From Deltaproteobacteria bacterium (lineage in GTDB: Bacteria; Myxococcota; JACRCW01): DNA of 36,325 nt. Under the pieces are notes generated by a model that saw nothing but the letters and a program-made list of their open reading frames with translations, was not told the origin of the DNA and made no database searches. Below are positions 1-7,835 of this stretch, one piece after another (positions within the stretch are counted from its first letter, which is position 1; every line of letters starts with the position of its first letter). The position numbers and the translations under genes are program-made. The stretch spans positions 1-36,325 of the forward strand of contig JACRCW010000123.1 in NCBI GenBank assembly GCA_016218805.1, written 5' to 3'.

Positions 1-1
1 C

Positions 2-115
2 ACACGGCGCTATCCGACTGGAACCAAGGTCCCAGACGAAATACTTGACAGCGTCGAACTCAAACGCAATCGTTTCCATGGTGATTGGAACTACACGATT
101 TCACCGTCAACTTGA
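2..115 (+). CDS. ISAzo13-family transposase, C-terminal end (partial, runs off window start)
   Basis: The reading frame is open from base 2 to a TGA at 113-115 and encodes 37 residues. They include YPTGTKVPDEILDS and FHGDWNYTISP, which resemble the conserved C-terminal end of ISAzo13-type (Rhodopirellula-type, DDE_Tnp_ISAZ013) transposases as I remember them: a YPTG-K-S/P-x-E stretch followed by FHG-x-WNYTI-P. The family catalyses DDE transposition of an insertion sequence. Only the tail is inside the window, so whether the element is intact cannot be judged. The first roughly 150 bases are visibly less GC-rich than everything after them, which fits a foreign element ending near here. No terminal inverted repeat can be defined from one end. 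The assignment rests on motif memory and not on a search. Confidence 0.6.
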   Translation, partial: TRRYPTGTKVPDEILDSVELKRNRFHGDWNYTISPST

Positions 116-1117
116 TCCAGTTATTGTTTTCCATTTCCTAAGACACGCGTCGCCCTCCGCGGCGCTGGCACGCCCGCTGCTTGTGAGTGAAGAAGGGCTC
201 CTTCTCGTGGCACAACTTGTCGAGTCTTATCGTCAGCCCTGCCGCGGGCAACGCGCTCAACCCGCGGAACGGGTCCTCTGCCGCACCGCGTCACGCGCGC
301 GGGCTCCTCCGGGAACACCACCGCCGGCACCGTCCCCGACGACGACGCCCGCTGCGGCACGGAGCCCGTTGCGTTCGTTCACGGCGGTCCTGGTGCGCCC
401 TTGCGCGGGCAGCTCCGCGTCCTGCGCGGTTCCCTTCAGGTACCTGCGCGCCTCCGCGTTGTCCTGGATGCTGGCGATGACTTGAAGGGCGCCACCAGAC
501 TTTCCAAACCTCATTGGGTCAAAGTGGAGGACGCGTTCCATCAGGTGCGCCTACGGCGCACGCGTGGGCGCTGCGCGATTCTCGCCGGGGAATACGCATG
601 CGTCGGCGCGCGTTCGTCCCGCGGCACGATCTTGCGCCGCAGCCGGGGATCAGCGCGCCCGCGTCAAGGTTGAACCGTCCACGTCCACGGCGAGCCTCCT
701 TCCCCTCGCGCGTCCCTCGAAGGGCTCATCGTCCGCGGCACGGGTGCGCTTGCCTGCGTTGAGGGCGACGCGAGTGCACTGGGCGAGCGGGCTGACTCTG
801 TCCGCGACCTCCCTTGATCCCTCCGTCTCCGCACAGCGTGCCATGGGCGTGAAGATCACCACGCACGAAGAACTGGTGCGATGCGCGACCTCTGTGATGC
901 GCTCGAGGAAGAAGACGCCGCACGCGTCTTGCAATCGGTGAAGCAACGTTCGCGCAGGCCGTTGCTGGAAGTGGTGGCGGTCTCCTGCTTGCGCGCGTGT
1001 GCCAGAAGTGGGTGCGGTCCTGGGCTTCCTGAAGTGGAAGCCTGTCCCCCGGTAGCGGAGCTGTCTGCCTCCGCCGCGGTGGTGGCGGGCGCGGTGTGAC
1101 GCCGTGGCGTGGCCGCG
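116..1117. other. About 1 kb with no recognisable gene next to an IS end
   Basis: Several short overlapping open frames exist on both strands. None is long, none has a convincing ribosome binding site, and none resembles a family I know. The longest minus-strand stretches (541-257 and 946-650) break into different frames, and a plus frame at 881-1099 has a coding-like beginning (MRDLCDALEEEDAARVLQSV). The pattern could be a decayed gene disrupted near the IS, or simply GC-rich noncoding DNA with long random frames. I see no clear hairpin or repeat in it. Confidence 0.4.
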
Positions 1118-2185
1118 TCAGCGCCCGGTGATGCCGCGCGCGGCCAGGCGTTCCGTCATCTCAGCGAGGTACCGGCGGTTCTGGAAGATGCCCACCAGCA
1201 CCATGCCGAAATACCCGCGCGGCAGCTTGGGGCTCTCCGCAAAGTGCCGCAATTGCTGAAAGGGCCGGGACGCGTGCGCGTGGTGGTCTGCGTGGCGGCT
1301 CAGCCCAATGAGCGTGAAGCGGGTGAACCAGTTGTCCGTGTCCCAGCTGTCCACGACGGCGACCTTCTTGCCCGTGCGCAGCAGACCCCAGTGTTCAAAG
1401 TAGTTCACGCCCTCCAGCAGCAGCACCGCGGTGAACGCCTGCGCCAGGAACAGCGCGGTGGCCGGCCAGCCGAACGCCAGGCCCAGCCCCGCGACCAGCG
1501 CTACTTCGACGATGACGCCGTGCAGCACGCAGTTGCGCAGCAGCCCGCCGCCGAGGCGCTTGTGCTCCAGCAGCCAGGCGCTGCGGAATTGCGCGGGCAC
1601 GGTGCGGAGGAAGAAGCGGTTGAACGTCTCGCCGTAGCGCGCGGTGGCGGGGTCCTCCGGCGTGCCCACGCGCGCGTGGTGGCCCCGCACGTGCTCAACG
1701 GAGAAGTGCTCGTAAAAGACCGTGCACAGCAGGGCGCGGCCCAGCGTGAACAGGCCGCGCGTGGACCGGTGAATGAGCTCATGCGCAACCACAATGGCGG
1801 AGTAGCCACTGTTGACGCCGTACAAGAGCACCGTCAGTGCGGCTGTGGGCCACGCCGCCAGGTCGTCCGCAGCGTGCAACGCCAGCAGCCCGATGTTGGC
1901 GAACTGCAGCAGCGCCAAGAGCACCACCATCATCGTGAATGGTCGCTCCGCCAGTGTGGCGTCCGGTTGGGACAGCGACGGGCCTGCGCGGTTGTCCACC
2001 ATGACGCTCAGCGGAATCACGGAGAAGAACAGGAACGCGGTCTTCCAGTCATGCGGACCGGTCAGCCCGTAGAGCAGGGTGGCCACCGGCACCACAAACG
2101 CCAGCAGGTGCAGCAGCCACAATGGCGCGCCGTGCAGGCGGGCTTCGGGCGAGGGCAGGGTGGCAATGGGCGTGGACACTGGCAT
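1118..2185 (-). CDS. alkB: AlkB-family membrane di-iron hydroxylase (alkane 1-monooxygenase/fatty-acid desaturase-like)
   Basis: This is an integral membrane protein of about 355 residues with several hydrophobic segments and the histidine boxes of the AlkB/XylM hydroxylases. From the ATG at 2185 these are HELIHR (135-140), EHVRGHH (164-170), NYFEHWGL (261-268) and RHADHH (297-302). The third box matches the AlkB-specific NYxEHYG signature except for Trp in place of Tyr. The family uses a di-iron centre and electrons from rubredoxin to oxidise terminal C-H bonds of alkanes or related lipids in the inner membrane. No rubredoxin or rubredoxin reductase gene is adjacent, so the substrate is open. 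A GTG at 2215 would add ten residues; neither start has a clear Shine-Dalgarno sequence. It is transcribed divergently from the amidase gene. Confidence 0.85.
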   Translation of the reverse strand: MPVSTPIATLPSPEARLHGAPLWLLHLLAFVVPVATLLYGLTGPHDWKTAFLFFSVIPLSVMVDNRAGPSLSQPDATLAERPFTMMVVLLALLQFANIGLLALHAADDLAAWPTAALTVLLYGVNSGYSAIVVAHELIHRSTRGLFTLGRALLCTVFYEHFSVEHVRGHHARVGTPEDPATARYGETFNRFFLRTVPAQFRSAWLLEHKRLGGGLLRNCVLHGVIVEVALVAGLGLAFGWPATALFLAQAFTAVLLLEGVNYFEHWGLLRTGKKVAVVDSWDTDNWFTRFTLIGLSRHADHHAHASRPFQQLRHFAESPKLPRGYFGMVLVGIFQNRRYLAEMTERLAARGITGR

Positions 2186-2250
2186 GGCATACGGAACGGC
2201 CACCCGGGCGGCCACTGCGGCGCCGGGTGTGCGCCCACGGGACGTTCGCG

Positions 2251-2265
2251 CAACCTTGAAGGTTG
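2251..2265. promoter_or_regulatory. 15-bp perfect palindrome between alkB-like gene and amidase (candidate operator)
   Basis: CAACCTTGAAGGTTG is a perfect inverted repeat of 7-bp arms around one base, in the 113-bp divergent spacer. Its right end overlaps TTGACG (2263-2268), a possible -35 box. A weak AT-richer hexamer follows after 17 bp (2286-2291), seven bases before the amidase ATG. A regulator bound here could control both genes. The ACCTT/AAGGT half-sites recall MerR-family operators, but the spacing is shorter than usual. The operator role is inferred. Confidence 0.35.
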
Positions 2266-2298
2266 ACGTCCAGCCACATTGCCTTCAAATGTCTCGCC

Positions 2299-3684
2299 AT
2301 GACGTCGCTGCACGAGCAGACGGTCACGGAACTGGTGGAGCTCATCCGCACCAGGACGGTGACGTGTCGCCAAGTCGTGGAAGCGCACCTGGCGCGCATG
2401 GAGAGCCTCAACACGCCCATCCGCGCAGTCACGCTTGTCCTCGGCGAGCAAGCGCTGGCCATGGCCGATGCCGCCGACAAGACGCCCACTGACGCGCACC
2501 TGCGCGGGATTCCCTTCACCATCAAGGAGGACCTGGACTGCGTGGGCTCTCCGACGACACGCGGCCTGCGCTTCCTGGCGAACGCGCTGCCCTACGTGGA
2601 CGCTCCGTCGGTGCAGCGGCTGAAAGCAGCGGGCGCCATTCCCATAGGGCGAACGAACACATCGGAAATGGGGTTGCGGTTGGATACCGACAATCCGTTG
2701 CGCGGCCGCACCCGCAATCCGTGGAACGGCGCGCTCACCGTGGGCGGTTCCAGCGGCGGGGACGCAGCGGCGGTGGCAACCGGAATGGTGCCGTTGGGCT
2801 TGGGTGGTGACCTGGGTGGTTCGTTGCGCGCGCCCGCAGGTGCCTGTGGTGTGACGACGCTGAAACCAACCACGGGCCGCATTGCGTACGCTTCGTCGTT
2901 GGAGCCGCAGGACTTTGGGATGGCCGGTCAGCTCATGCTGGCGGTGGGCCCCATCACGCGGTCCGCGGCGGACCTTGCGCTGGTTTTCCCGGTATTGGCG
3001 GGCCGGGACATCCGGGACCCGCGCTCCGTGGACGCGCCCTTGAAGGGACCCACTCCCGACGAGAAACGCGCCGCTCTGGTCACATCCTTGCCGGGTGGAG
3101 CGTTGCCCGCGGACATCCGCGCGGCCGTTGAGCGCGCGGGGAAGATCCTGGAGGAGAGCGGGTGGGCGGTGGAGGAAGCGGACCCACCGGAACTGGAACG
3201 TGTCAATGAGGTCTGGCACAAGATCGTCGCCACCGACTTCTCCGCGCAGTTGCAGTTGCTGCGTCCCGTGCTGTCGCCGCCGCTGTATGACCACATGGCG
3301 CGGGTGTGTGGCACCGCGGGGTTGGACGGCGTTTCCAATCTACGTCTCCATTCGGAACGCTCCCGGCTGATGCGCGCGTGGTCCGGTTTCATGGCGGAGT
3401 ATCCCGTTGTCATTGGGCCCAATTGGGCTGCGCCGCTGTGGCCGGTGGATTCCGACCTGGATCCCAAACGCGGACTGGAACTGCTCAAGGAAACCACGCG
3501 TTTCATGCTGCCAGGCAACGCGTTGGGGTTGCCGTGCGTGGCATTGCCCATGGGTGTGGCGAACGGCTTGCCAACAGGAATCCAGGTCTACGCGGACCTG
3601 TGGCGGGAGGACCTGTGCCTGGAGGTTGCGCGGCTCATTGAGGTGGCCGTTGGCTTCAAGATGCCCATGGAGCCCGTGTTCTAA
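2299..3684 (+). CDS. Amidase signature family amidohydrolase
   Basis: The 461-residue cytoplasmic enzyme has the complete Ser-cisSer-Lys catalytic triad of the amidase signature family: Lys76 in TIKE, cis-Ser151 in GGSSGG and nucleophile Ser175 in GGSLR. The spacings of 75 and 24 residues equal those of fatty acid amide hydrolase. The family hydrolyses carboxamides, acylamides or related amide bonds. Substrate cannot be read from sequence, and GatA is unlikely because no gatB or gatC is adjacent. The frame extends upstream to a TTG at 2263, but that would start inside the palindrome; ATG 2299 fits the family N-terminus. No Shine-Dalgarno precedes it, and the candidate -10 is close, so the mRNA may be leaderless. 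It is divergent from the AlkB-like gene and followed by a strong hairpin. Confidence 0.9.
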   Translation: MTSLHEQTVTELVELIRTRTVTCRQVVEAHLARMESLNTPIRAVTLVLGEQALAMADAADKTPTDAHLRGIPFTIKEDLDCVGSPTTRGLRFLANALPYVDAPSVQRLKAAGAIPIGRTNTSEMGLRLDTDNPLRGRTRNPWNGALTVGGSSGGDAAAVATGMVPLGLGGDLGGSLRAPAGACGVTTLKPTTGRIAYASSLEPQDFGMAGQLMLAVGPITRSAADLALVFPVLAGRDIRDPRSVDAPLKGPTPDEKRAALVTSLPGGALPADIRAAVERAGKILEESGWAVEEADPPELERVNEVWHKIVATDFSAQLQLLRPVLSPPLYDHMARVCGTAGLDGVSNLRLHSERSRLMRAWSGFMAEYPVVIGPNWAAPLWPVDSDLDPKRGLELLKETTRFMLPGNALGLPCVALPMGVANGLPTGIQVYADLWREDLCLEVARLIEVAVGFKMPMEPVF

Positions 3685-3711
3685 TTGGCTGGAAATGACA
3701 GTTCCAGCCAA
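3685..3711 (+). terminator. Hairpin just after the amidase stop codon
   Basis: A perfect 10-bp inverted repeat (TTGGCTGGAA / TTCCAGCCAA, 3685-3694 and 3702-3711) with a 7-base loop begins directly after the TAA. No T-run follows, so it is either a non-canonical terminator or an mRNA 3'-end stabiliser. Confidence 0.55.
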
Positions 3712-4005
3712 CCGGAGCGCGCGTTTGACGTCGTGGCTGCGGGGCCTGCACATGCCGCAGTGGGCGCGCGCGGTGAATCCGGTGTGACGTCAGTGAGAGA
3801 GCGATCCAACGTGGTGGCAGTGCCAGTCCCGACCAACGCGTACGCTACGCACAACTATTGACCCATTTGCGGCCGGGCGCAGCCCTCCTCCGTCCGTCCA
3901 CGGCCCGCGATTGAACGGTGAGGGCATCCTTCCTGCCATAGCCAGACGCAGCAGGTTCTGCGCCTGGCAGTTGCCGGCGCTCAGCCGGGGTGAGACAACG
4001 TTGCA
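3712..4005. other. Intergenic stretch with two adjacent stem-loops before the unknown operon
   Basis: No plus-strand gene is supported here. Two hairpins lie close together upstream of the gene at 4006. One has arms 3941-3951 and 3958-3968 (11 bp with one A-C mismatch, 6-base loop); the other has CCGGC/GCCGG at 3974-3978 and 3984-3988. A minus-strand frame of 186 codons (4350-3790) crosses the region, but it lies antisense to the better supported 4006 gene. The pair of hairpins could belong to a leader or to a small repeat. Confidence 0.35.
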
Positions 4006-4383
4006 ATGTTCACGGTTGAACGGCCAGTTCCAGCCTGCGCCTTCCCGGGCGGCGCGTGCTCCTGGAGCCACCACGGCTTCAAGCACTTCGGCCATGAGGG
4101 GATGACGCGCGGCCAGACCCGGCACCCGCTTCCGGCAAAGTATCTTCTTCACGTTCATGTGCAGGCCGTGGAAACCGCGACGGTGGCTGGCGTCGAGCGG
4201 AAGGCCATCGGCGCGCTGGCAGCAAAGACCGAATACCTGCGCGCCACGGGCGTGGTGATCGGCTGGGACGACGGACAGGACGCGACGCTTTCCTACGTGG
4301 AGTGCTCCGGTGGCGCGGCGGTGCGGACGTTTCACGGGCGCCCCATGCACCCCGGAAACCGCACTGTCAGGAAGTTCCCATGA
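4006..4383 (+). CDS. Unknown 125-residue protein, first of three coupled genes
   Basis: I do not recognise a family. An in-frame stop at 3991-3993 limits the start to ATG 4006 or to an internal start such as the Met at about residue 33. From residue about 40 onward the protein looks folded (HVHVQAVETATVAGVERKAIG, then GVVIGWDDGQDATLSYVECSG), with alternating beta-like segments and no signal peptide or membrane segment. The first 35 residues are His/Gly/Cys-rich and less convincing. Its stop overlaps the next start (ATGATGA-type junction at 4380-4383), which suggests translational coupling. A cytoplasmic role is likely, but the function is unknown. Confidence 0.5.
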   Translation: MFTVERPVPACAFPGGACSWSHHGFKHFGHEGMTRGQTRHPLPAKYLLHVHVQAVETATVAGVERKAIGALAAKTEYLRATGVVIGWDDGQDATLSYVECSGGAAVRTFHGRPMHPGNRTVRKFP

Positions 4384-4904
4384 TGCTCGCCGCGTACGTC
4401 GACAAAGGCGGAAAGAAGGCGCGCGTCTTCAGCGCGGCGCCGCTGGCGGATGCCGAGCTTGACGGGCTCGTCGCGGCGGACATGGATGAGGATGATCGTG
4501 AGCGCGCCGCCGTGCTGCGGTCTGTGCTTGCAACGGGGTTTGCCGAGGTCACGGTGTATCCCGGTGGCGGCGCCACGCCGGACGTGCTCCACGCGTACGT
4601 CGTTGGCGTGGACAAGCGTCCGGTCTTTGCAACGGTTGTGGTGTCCGAGCGCCGCGCGACGACGATGGTCCATGAGGCGCGCGCCGTCGTGGAAGGGTTC
4701 TCACTGCAAGTCGCACAGGGCGAGGACGTGACGGAGGAAGGCCTCGCAACCGCGCTCGCTACGTGGGCTGGGCGCAACTTTGTGGACGTTCCCGCAGCTG
4801 CATTCCACGTCGAGCGCTGGCTTGCCCGTCCGCCGTCCCTTCCCACGTCCTGGGAACTTGACGCATCCGTCGCAGACCCGCCGTACACGGGGGATGCCGC
4901 ATGA
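4380..4904 (+). CDS. Unknown 174-residue protein, second of three coupled genes
   Basis: The start is ATG 4380 (or the next codon, also ATG), overlapping the stop of the preceding gene by four bases. The protein is acidic (for example ADMDEDDRERAAVL near residue 35) and alternates beta-like and helical segments, including a VVVSERRATTMVHEARAVVE stretch. It has no signal peptide, transmembrane helix or known motif. The C-terminus (RPPSLPTSWELDASVADPPY) is Pro-rich. The lower-scoring internal frames are shadows. Its tail overlaps the third gene at ATGA 4901-4904. The tight spacing implies one transcript and probably a shared function or complex, but I cannot name it. Confidence 0.6.
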   Translation: MMLAAYVDKGGKKARVFSAAPLADAELDGLVAADMDEDDRERAAVLRSVLATGFAEVTVYPGGGATPDVLHAYVVGVDKRPVFATVVVSERRATTMVHEARAVVEGFSLQVAQGEDVTEEGLATALATWAGRNFVDVPAAAFHVERWLARPPSLPTSWELDASVADPPYTGDAA

Positions 4905-5155
4905 GCTACGCGCGCGTCGTCAAGCCGGAGCGCCTCCTACGCGTGGAGCTGGCGGACGGAACTCAGTTGGTAGCGACGGAGGTGCGCTACGCCGCGGCCC
5001 TGGACAGCAGCGGCGAAAGGTGCGTCGCCGTTGAGCTTGAATGGGACCCGCACGAGCAAGTGCCGAGCAGCGAGTACACCTGCCCGGTCTCACGGCTCCG
5101 ACGGAAACTCGCGGCGCCATCGTTTGTTCTCAAAGTTCATCCCTATCAAAGATAG
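4901..5155 (+). CDS. Unknown 84-residue protein, third of three coupled genes
   Basis: This small basic protein begins MSYARVVKPERLLRVELADG, a beta-strand-rich pattern (VELADGTQLVATEVRYAAAL, CVAVELEWDP) that may form a small barrel. It has no signal peptide or recognised domain. ATGA overlap with the previous gene indicates coupling. The stop codon lies inside a small perfect hairpin (CCTATC/GATAGG, 5142-5147 and 5151-5156, loop AAA), which could mark the transcript end. Conservation of all three genes together would be the main clue to function. Confidence 0.55.
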   Translation: MSYARVVKPERLLRVELADGTQLVATEVRYAAALDSSGERCVAVELEWDPHEQVPSSEYTCPVSRLRRKLAAPSFVLKVHPYQR

Positions 5156-5213
5156 GCGCCCAAATATCCGCGCGGGACGCCGGGAAGGACGTCAGCCGTT
5201 TGACACCCAGCCC

Positions 5214-6761
5214 TCACGGCGCCGGGTGCGCGTCCAGCAGGTCCTGCGGCACGGCGTTGCCCGTGGCAATTCGTTTGAATGCGGCCGCCGTGCGCCGCGG
5301 CGTGCGGTTCTTGGCGGCGGAATCATCCACGGCAAACATCCCAAACCGGTAGCTCATGCCGTGGTTCCACTCAAAGTTGTCCATCAGTGACCACCACAGG
5401 TACCCACGCACATCCGCGCCGTCGCGGATGGCGCGTGACACCCAGGTCAGGTGTTGCACCAGGAAGTCCTCGCCGTGGCCTTTGTCATCCGGGTCGGTGG
5501 CGCCGTTCTCCGTCACCATGAGCGGAATGCCGTACCCCTTGGCGAACATCAGCGCCTCATAGATGCCGCGCGGGTAGTCCGCGCCCTGCTGCAGTGCCAG
5601 CGGGTTGAACGTGGTGCGGTCGCTGAACTCCGGGAAGGACGGCATCCCGTCTGAGGTGCCCTCCACCACGACGCGCGTGTAATAGTTCACCCCCAGGAAA
5701 TCCATGCGGCCGGCCATGTCCGCGCGGTGGTCCGCGGTTCCATCCAACTCCGGATCAAAGTCCCCCTTCACCACCCCGTCTAGAAACGCGCGGTTGTACA
5801 GGTAGTCGGTGTCTTCGGCGGCGGCCTGGTCACCCGCGTTCTCCGGCCGCGCCGGGTGCACCGGTGCAATGTTGTAGACCAATCCCACCTCCGCGGTGAC
5901 GCCGTCGCCGTCCGCATCCGCGGTGTCGTACTGCTTCACGGCGTCATACTGGCGCGCGTGCGCAATCTGCAGGTTGGCCGCCACGGTCTTGGCCGCGGCA
6001 AACTTCAGGGATACCGCAGGCGGGTTGGTGCGCGTTTCTGACGGCATCAGGTAGCCGGCCAGCACAATGGCCAGCGGTTCGTTCTGGGTAGCCCACAGGT
6101 CCACCAGGTCCCCGTATTCCGCGGCCACAAACCCGCTGAATGCGGCCAGTTCGTCCACGGTGGTGTCATCCAGCCAACCGCGCGCGGTGCAGCCGGCAAG
6201 ATCCGCGCGGCATGCCATCCCGTCATGGATCCACAGCGGCAGCGAATAGTGATTCAGCGTGACCATCACCTTGAGACCGCGGTCACGCGCCGCCTGCAGC
6301 ACGGCGCGATAGAACGCCAAGCCCGGCGCGCTGGCCACCGCGCGCATGGCTGCATGATCCCGCAGGCCGCGCGCGCTCTGCGGGAAGATGCGGCTCCACT
6401 CCACGCCCATGCGAAACACGCTGCTCCCCAGCTCATTTTGCGCACGGTCCAGGTCGGCCGCGTACAGCTCGTAGAAGCCCGGGGCGGCGGAGATGTCCTG
6501 GCCGGAGACGTGGGCGTTGGGGTCCGCGCGCGCCTCCGCCGACGTCACAAACTGGTACCAATCGCTGTAGCGGTCTTCGCACTCCGCGGCGGGGATGGTG
6601 GGGCAGCCGGCCTCCACCTGGAACCCGGCCGTTGCCGTGCCCCACAGGAATCCGGCCGGGAACGAGCCCTCCGTCCACGTGGTCCCGCTGGGACGTTTGA
6701 AGAGGTCACAGGAGATCAGCAGCGGCAGCAGGGCGACAAGCAGGCGGGAGGCGGTGCGCAT
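5214..6761 (-). CDS. GH1 family beta-glycosidase, lipoprotein
   Basis: The 515-residue secreted enzyme starts with a lipoprotein signal (MRTASRLLVALLPLLISC, lipid-attachment Cys18). It then has a full glycoside hydrolase family 1 barrel, beginning with FPAGFLWGTATAGFQVEAG. The acid/base Glu228 is in TQNEP and the nucleophile Glu418 in TENG. The C-terminal WWSLMDNFEWNHGMSYRFG also matches the family. GH1 enzymes hydrolyse beta-linked glucosides, galactosides and similar sugars with retention of configuration. Membrane anchoring suggests action in the periplasm or on the cell surface. An upstream in-frame extension of 77 codons is rejected because the lipoprotein signal defines the start. A 99-bp divergent spacer separates it from the MoxR operon. 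Confidence 0.92.
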   Translation of the reverse strand: MRTASRLLVALLPLLISCDLFKRPSGTTWTEGSFPAGFLWGTATAGFQVEAGCPTIPAAECEDRYSDWYQFVTSAEARADPNAHVSGQDISAAPGFYELYAADLDRAQNELGSSVFRMGVEWSRIFPQSARGLRDHAAMRAVASAPGLAFYRAVLQAARDRGLKVMVTLNHYSLPLWIHDGMACRADLAGCTARGWLDDTTVDELAAFSGFVAAEYGDLVDLWATQNEPLAIVLAGYLMPSETRTNPPAVSLKFAAAKTVAANLQIAHARQYDAVKQYDTADADGDGVTAEVGLVYNIAPVHPARPENAGDQAAAEDTDYLYNRAFLDGVVKGDFDPELDGTADHRADMAGRMDFLGVNYYTRVVVEGTSDGMPSFPEFSDRTTFNPLALQQGADYPRGIYEALMFAKGYGIPLMVTENGATDPDDKGHGEDFLVQHLTWVSRAIRDGADVRGYLWWSLMDNFEWNHGMSYRFGMFAVDDSAAKNRTPRRTAAAFKRIATGNAVPQDLLDAHPAP

Positions 6762-6860
6762 GGAGCCGGTGTGACAGGCGCGCGGGCGGAGGCGCAAGTC
6801 GGCCGGCCTGGAACGGTGCATGCACGCGGAAAGGTGGCCTGCTAGGTTCGACGACAACTC

Positions 6861-7823
6861 ATGCAAACCGCCCCTGAACCCCTGGTGAACCCGCGCCTTG
6901 TGCAAGAGGCGCTGAGCGAATGCGAGCGTGCCATCCACGGCAAGCGCGCCGCCCTGGAGGCGACGTTGTGCGCCGTGCTGGGTGGCGGCCACGTGCTGTT
7001 GGAGGACGTACCCGGCGTGGGCAAGACCACGCTGTGCCGCGCGCTGGCGCGGGTGCTGGGCTGCCGCTTCCGCCGCATCCAGTTCACCTCTGACATGCTG
7101 CCGTCAGATGTCATTGGCGTGCAGGTGCTCAACCCCAAAGACGGAACGTTGCAGTTCCGCCCGGGGCCGGTGTTCGCCAACGTGGTGCTGGCGGATGAGA
7201 TCAACCGCGCCAGCCCCAAGACGCAGTCCGCGCTGCTGGAGGCCATGAGTGACCGGCAGGTGACCGTGGACGACGTGACGCACGTGCTGACCGGGCCGTT
7301 TGTGGTGCTGGCCACGCAGAACCCGGTGGAGCACCACGGTGCCTACCCGCTGCCGGAGAGCCAGTTGGACCGCTTCATGCTGCGCCTGGAGCTGGGCTAC
7401 CCCGACGAGGGCACCGAGCGGGAGATGCTCACCCGCCCGGACACCGGGGCCGAGCGCGTGGACGCGCTGCGGGTGGTGCTGGAGCCGCAGAGCGTGATTG
7501 TGCTGCAGGGCATGGTGCGGATGGTGCGCGTGGAGAGCGTGGTGGCGGACTACCTGCTGGCGCTGGTGCGCCGCACGCGCGAGCACCCCATGGTGGAGCT
7601 GGGCGTCTCACCGCGCGGGAGCCACGCGTTCCTGCGGGCGGTGCAGGCGCGGGCCTTTGTGGCCGGGCGGGGTTACGTGATCCCGGACGACGTGAAAGCC
7701 ATGGCGGACGCCGCGCTCACGCACCGGTTGTTGCTGCGCGGCGGGTCAGACGGCCGCGAAGCGCGCGACGCCGCGCGCGCGGTGATCACGGAGATTGTGG
7801 AGACGCAGGACGTGCCGGTCTGA
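6861..7823 (+). CDS. MoxR family AAA+ ATPase
   Basis: The 320-residue protein has Walker A GVGKTT (52-57), Walker B VVLADE (108-113), the sensor ATQNP (151-155) and the C-terminal lid typical of MoxR ATPases. The family acts as chaperone-like ATPases that help assemble or activate partner complexes, usually together with DUF58 and VWA or transglutaminase-type membrane proteins. It is the first gene of a three-gene operon; 12 bp separate it from the DUF58 gene. The spacer to the divergent GH1 gene contains GTGCATGCAC (6816-6825, a 10-bp palindrome), GGCCGGCC (6801-6808) and TAGGTT (6843-6848), which could be part of a promoter. No strong Shine-Dalgarno is visible. Confidence 0.92.
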   Translation: MQTAPEPLVNPRLVQEALSECERAIHGKRAALEATLCAVLGGGHVLLEDVPGVGKTTLCRALARVLGCRFRRIQFTSDMLPSDVIGVQVLNPKDGTLQFRPGPVFANVVLADEINRASPKTQSALLEAMSDRQVTVDDVTHVLTGPFVVLATQNPVEHHGAYPLPESQLDRFMLRLELGYPDEGTEREMLTRPDTGAERVDALRVVLEPQSVIVLQGMVRMVRVESVVADYLLALVRRTREHPMVELGVSPRGSHAFLRAVQARAFVAGRGYVIPDDVKAMADAALTHRLLLRGGSDGREARDAARAVITEIVETQDVPV

Positions 7824-7835
7824 CCGGGTCACACC

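Noticed and set aside
1109..2266. 385-codon plus-strand frame opposite the AlkB-like gene
   Set aside because: It is antisense to a gene with intact histidine boxes and its product is Gln/Arg/His-rich without motifs, a typical high-GC shadow frame.
2062..3294. 410-codon minus-strand frame opposite the amidase
   Set aside because: Antisense to a complete amidase triad; composition is a shadow.
3790..4350. 186-codon minus-strand frame across the 3712-4350 region
   Set aside because: Overlaps the coupled operon start antisense and has no ribosome binding site or recognised domain; kept only as a mention.
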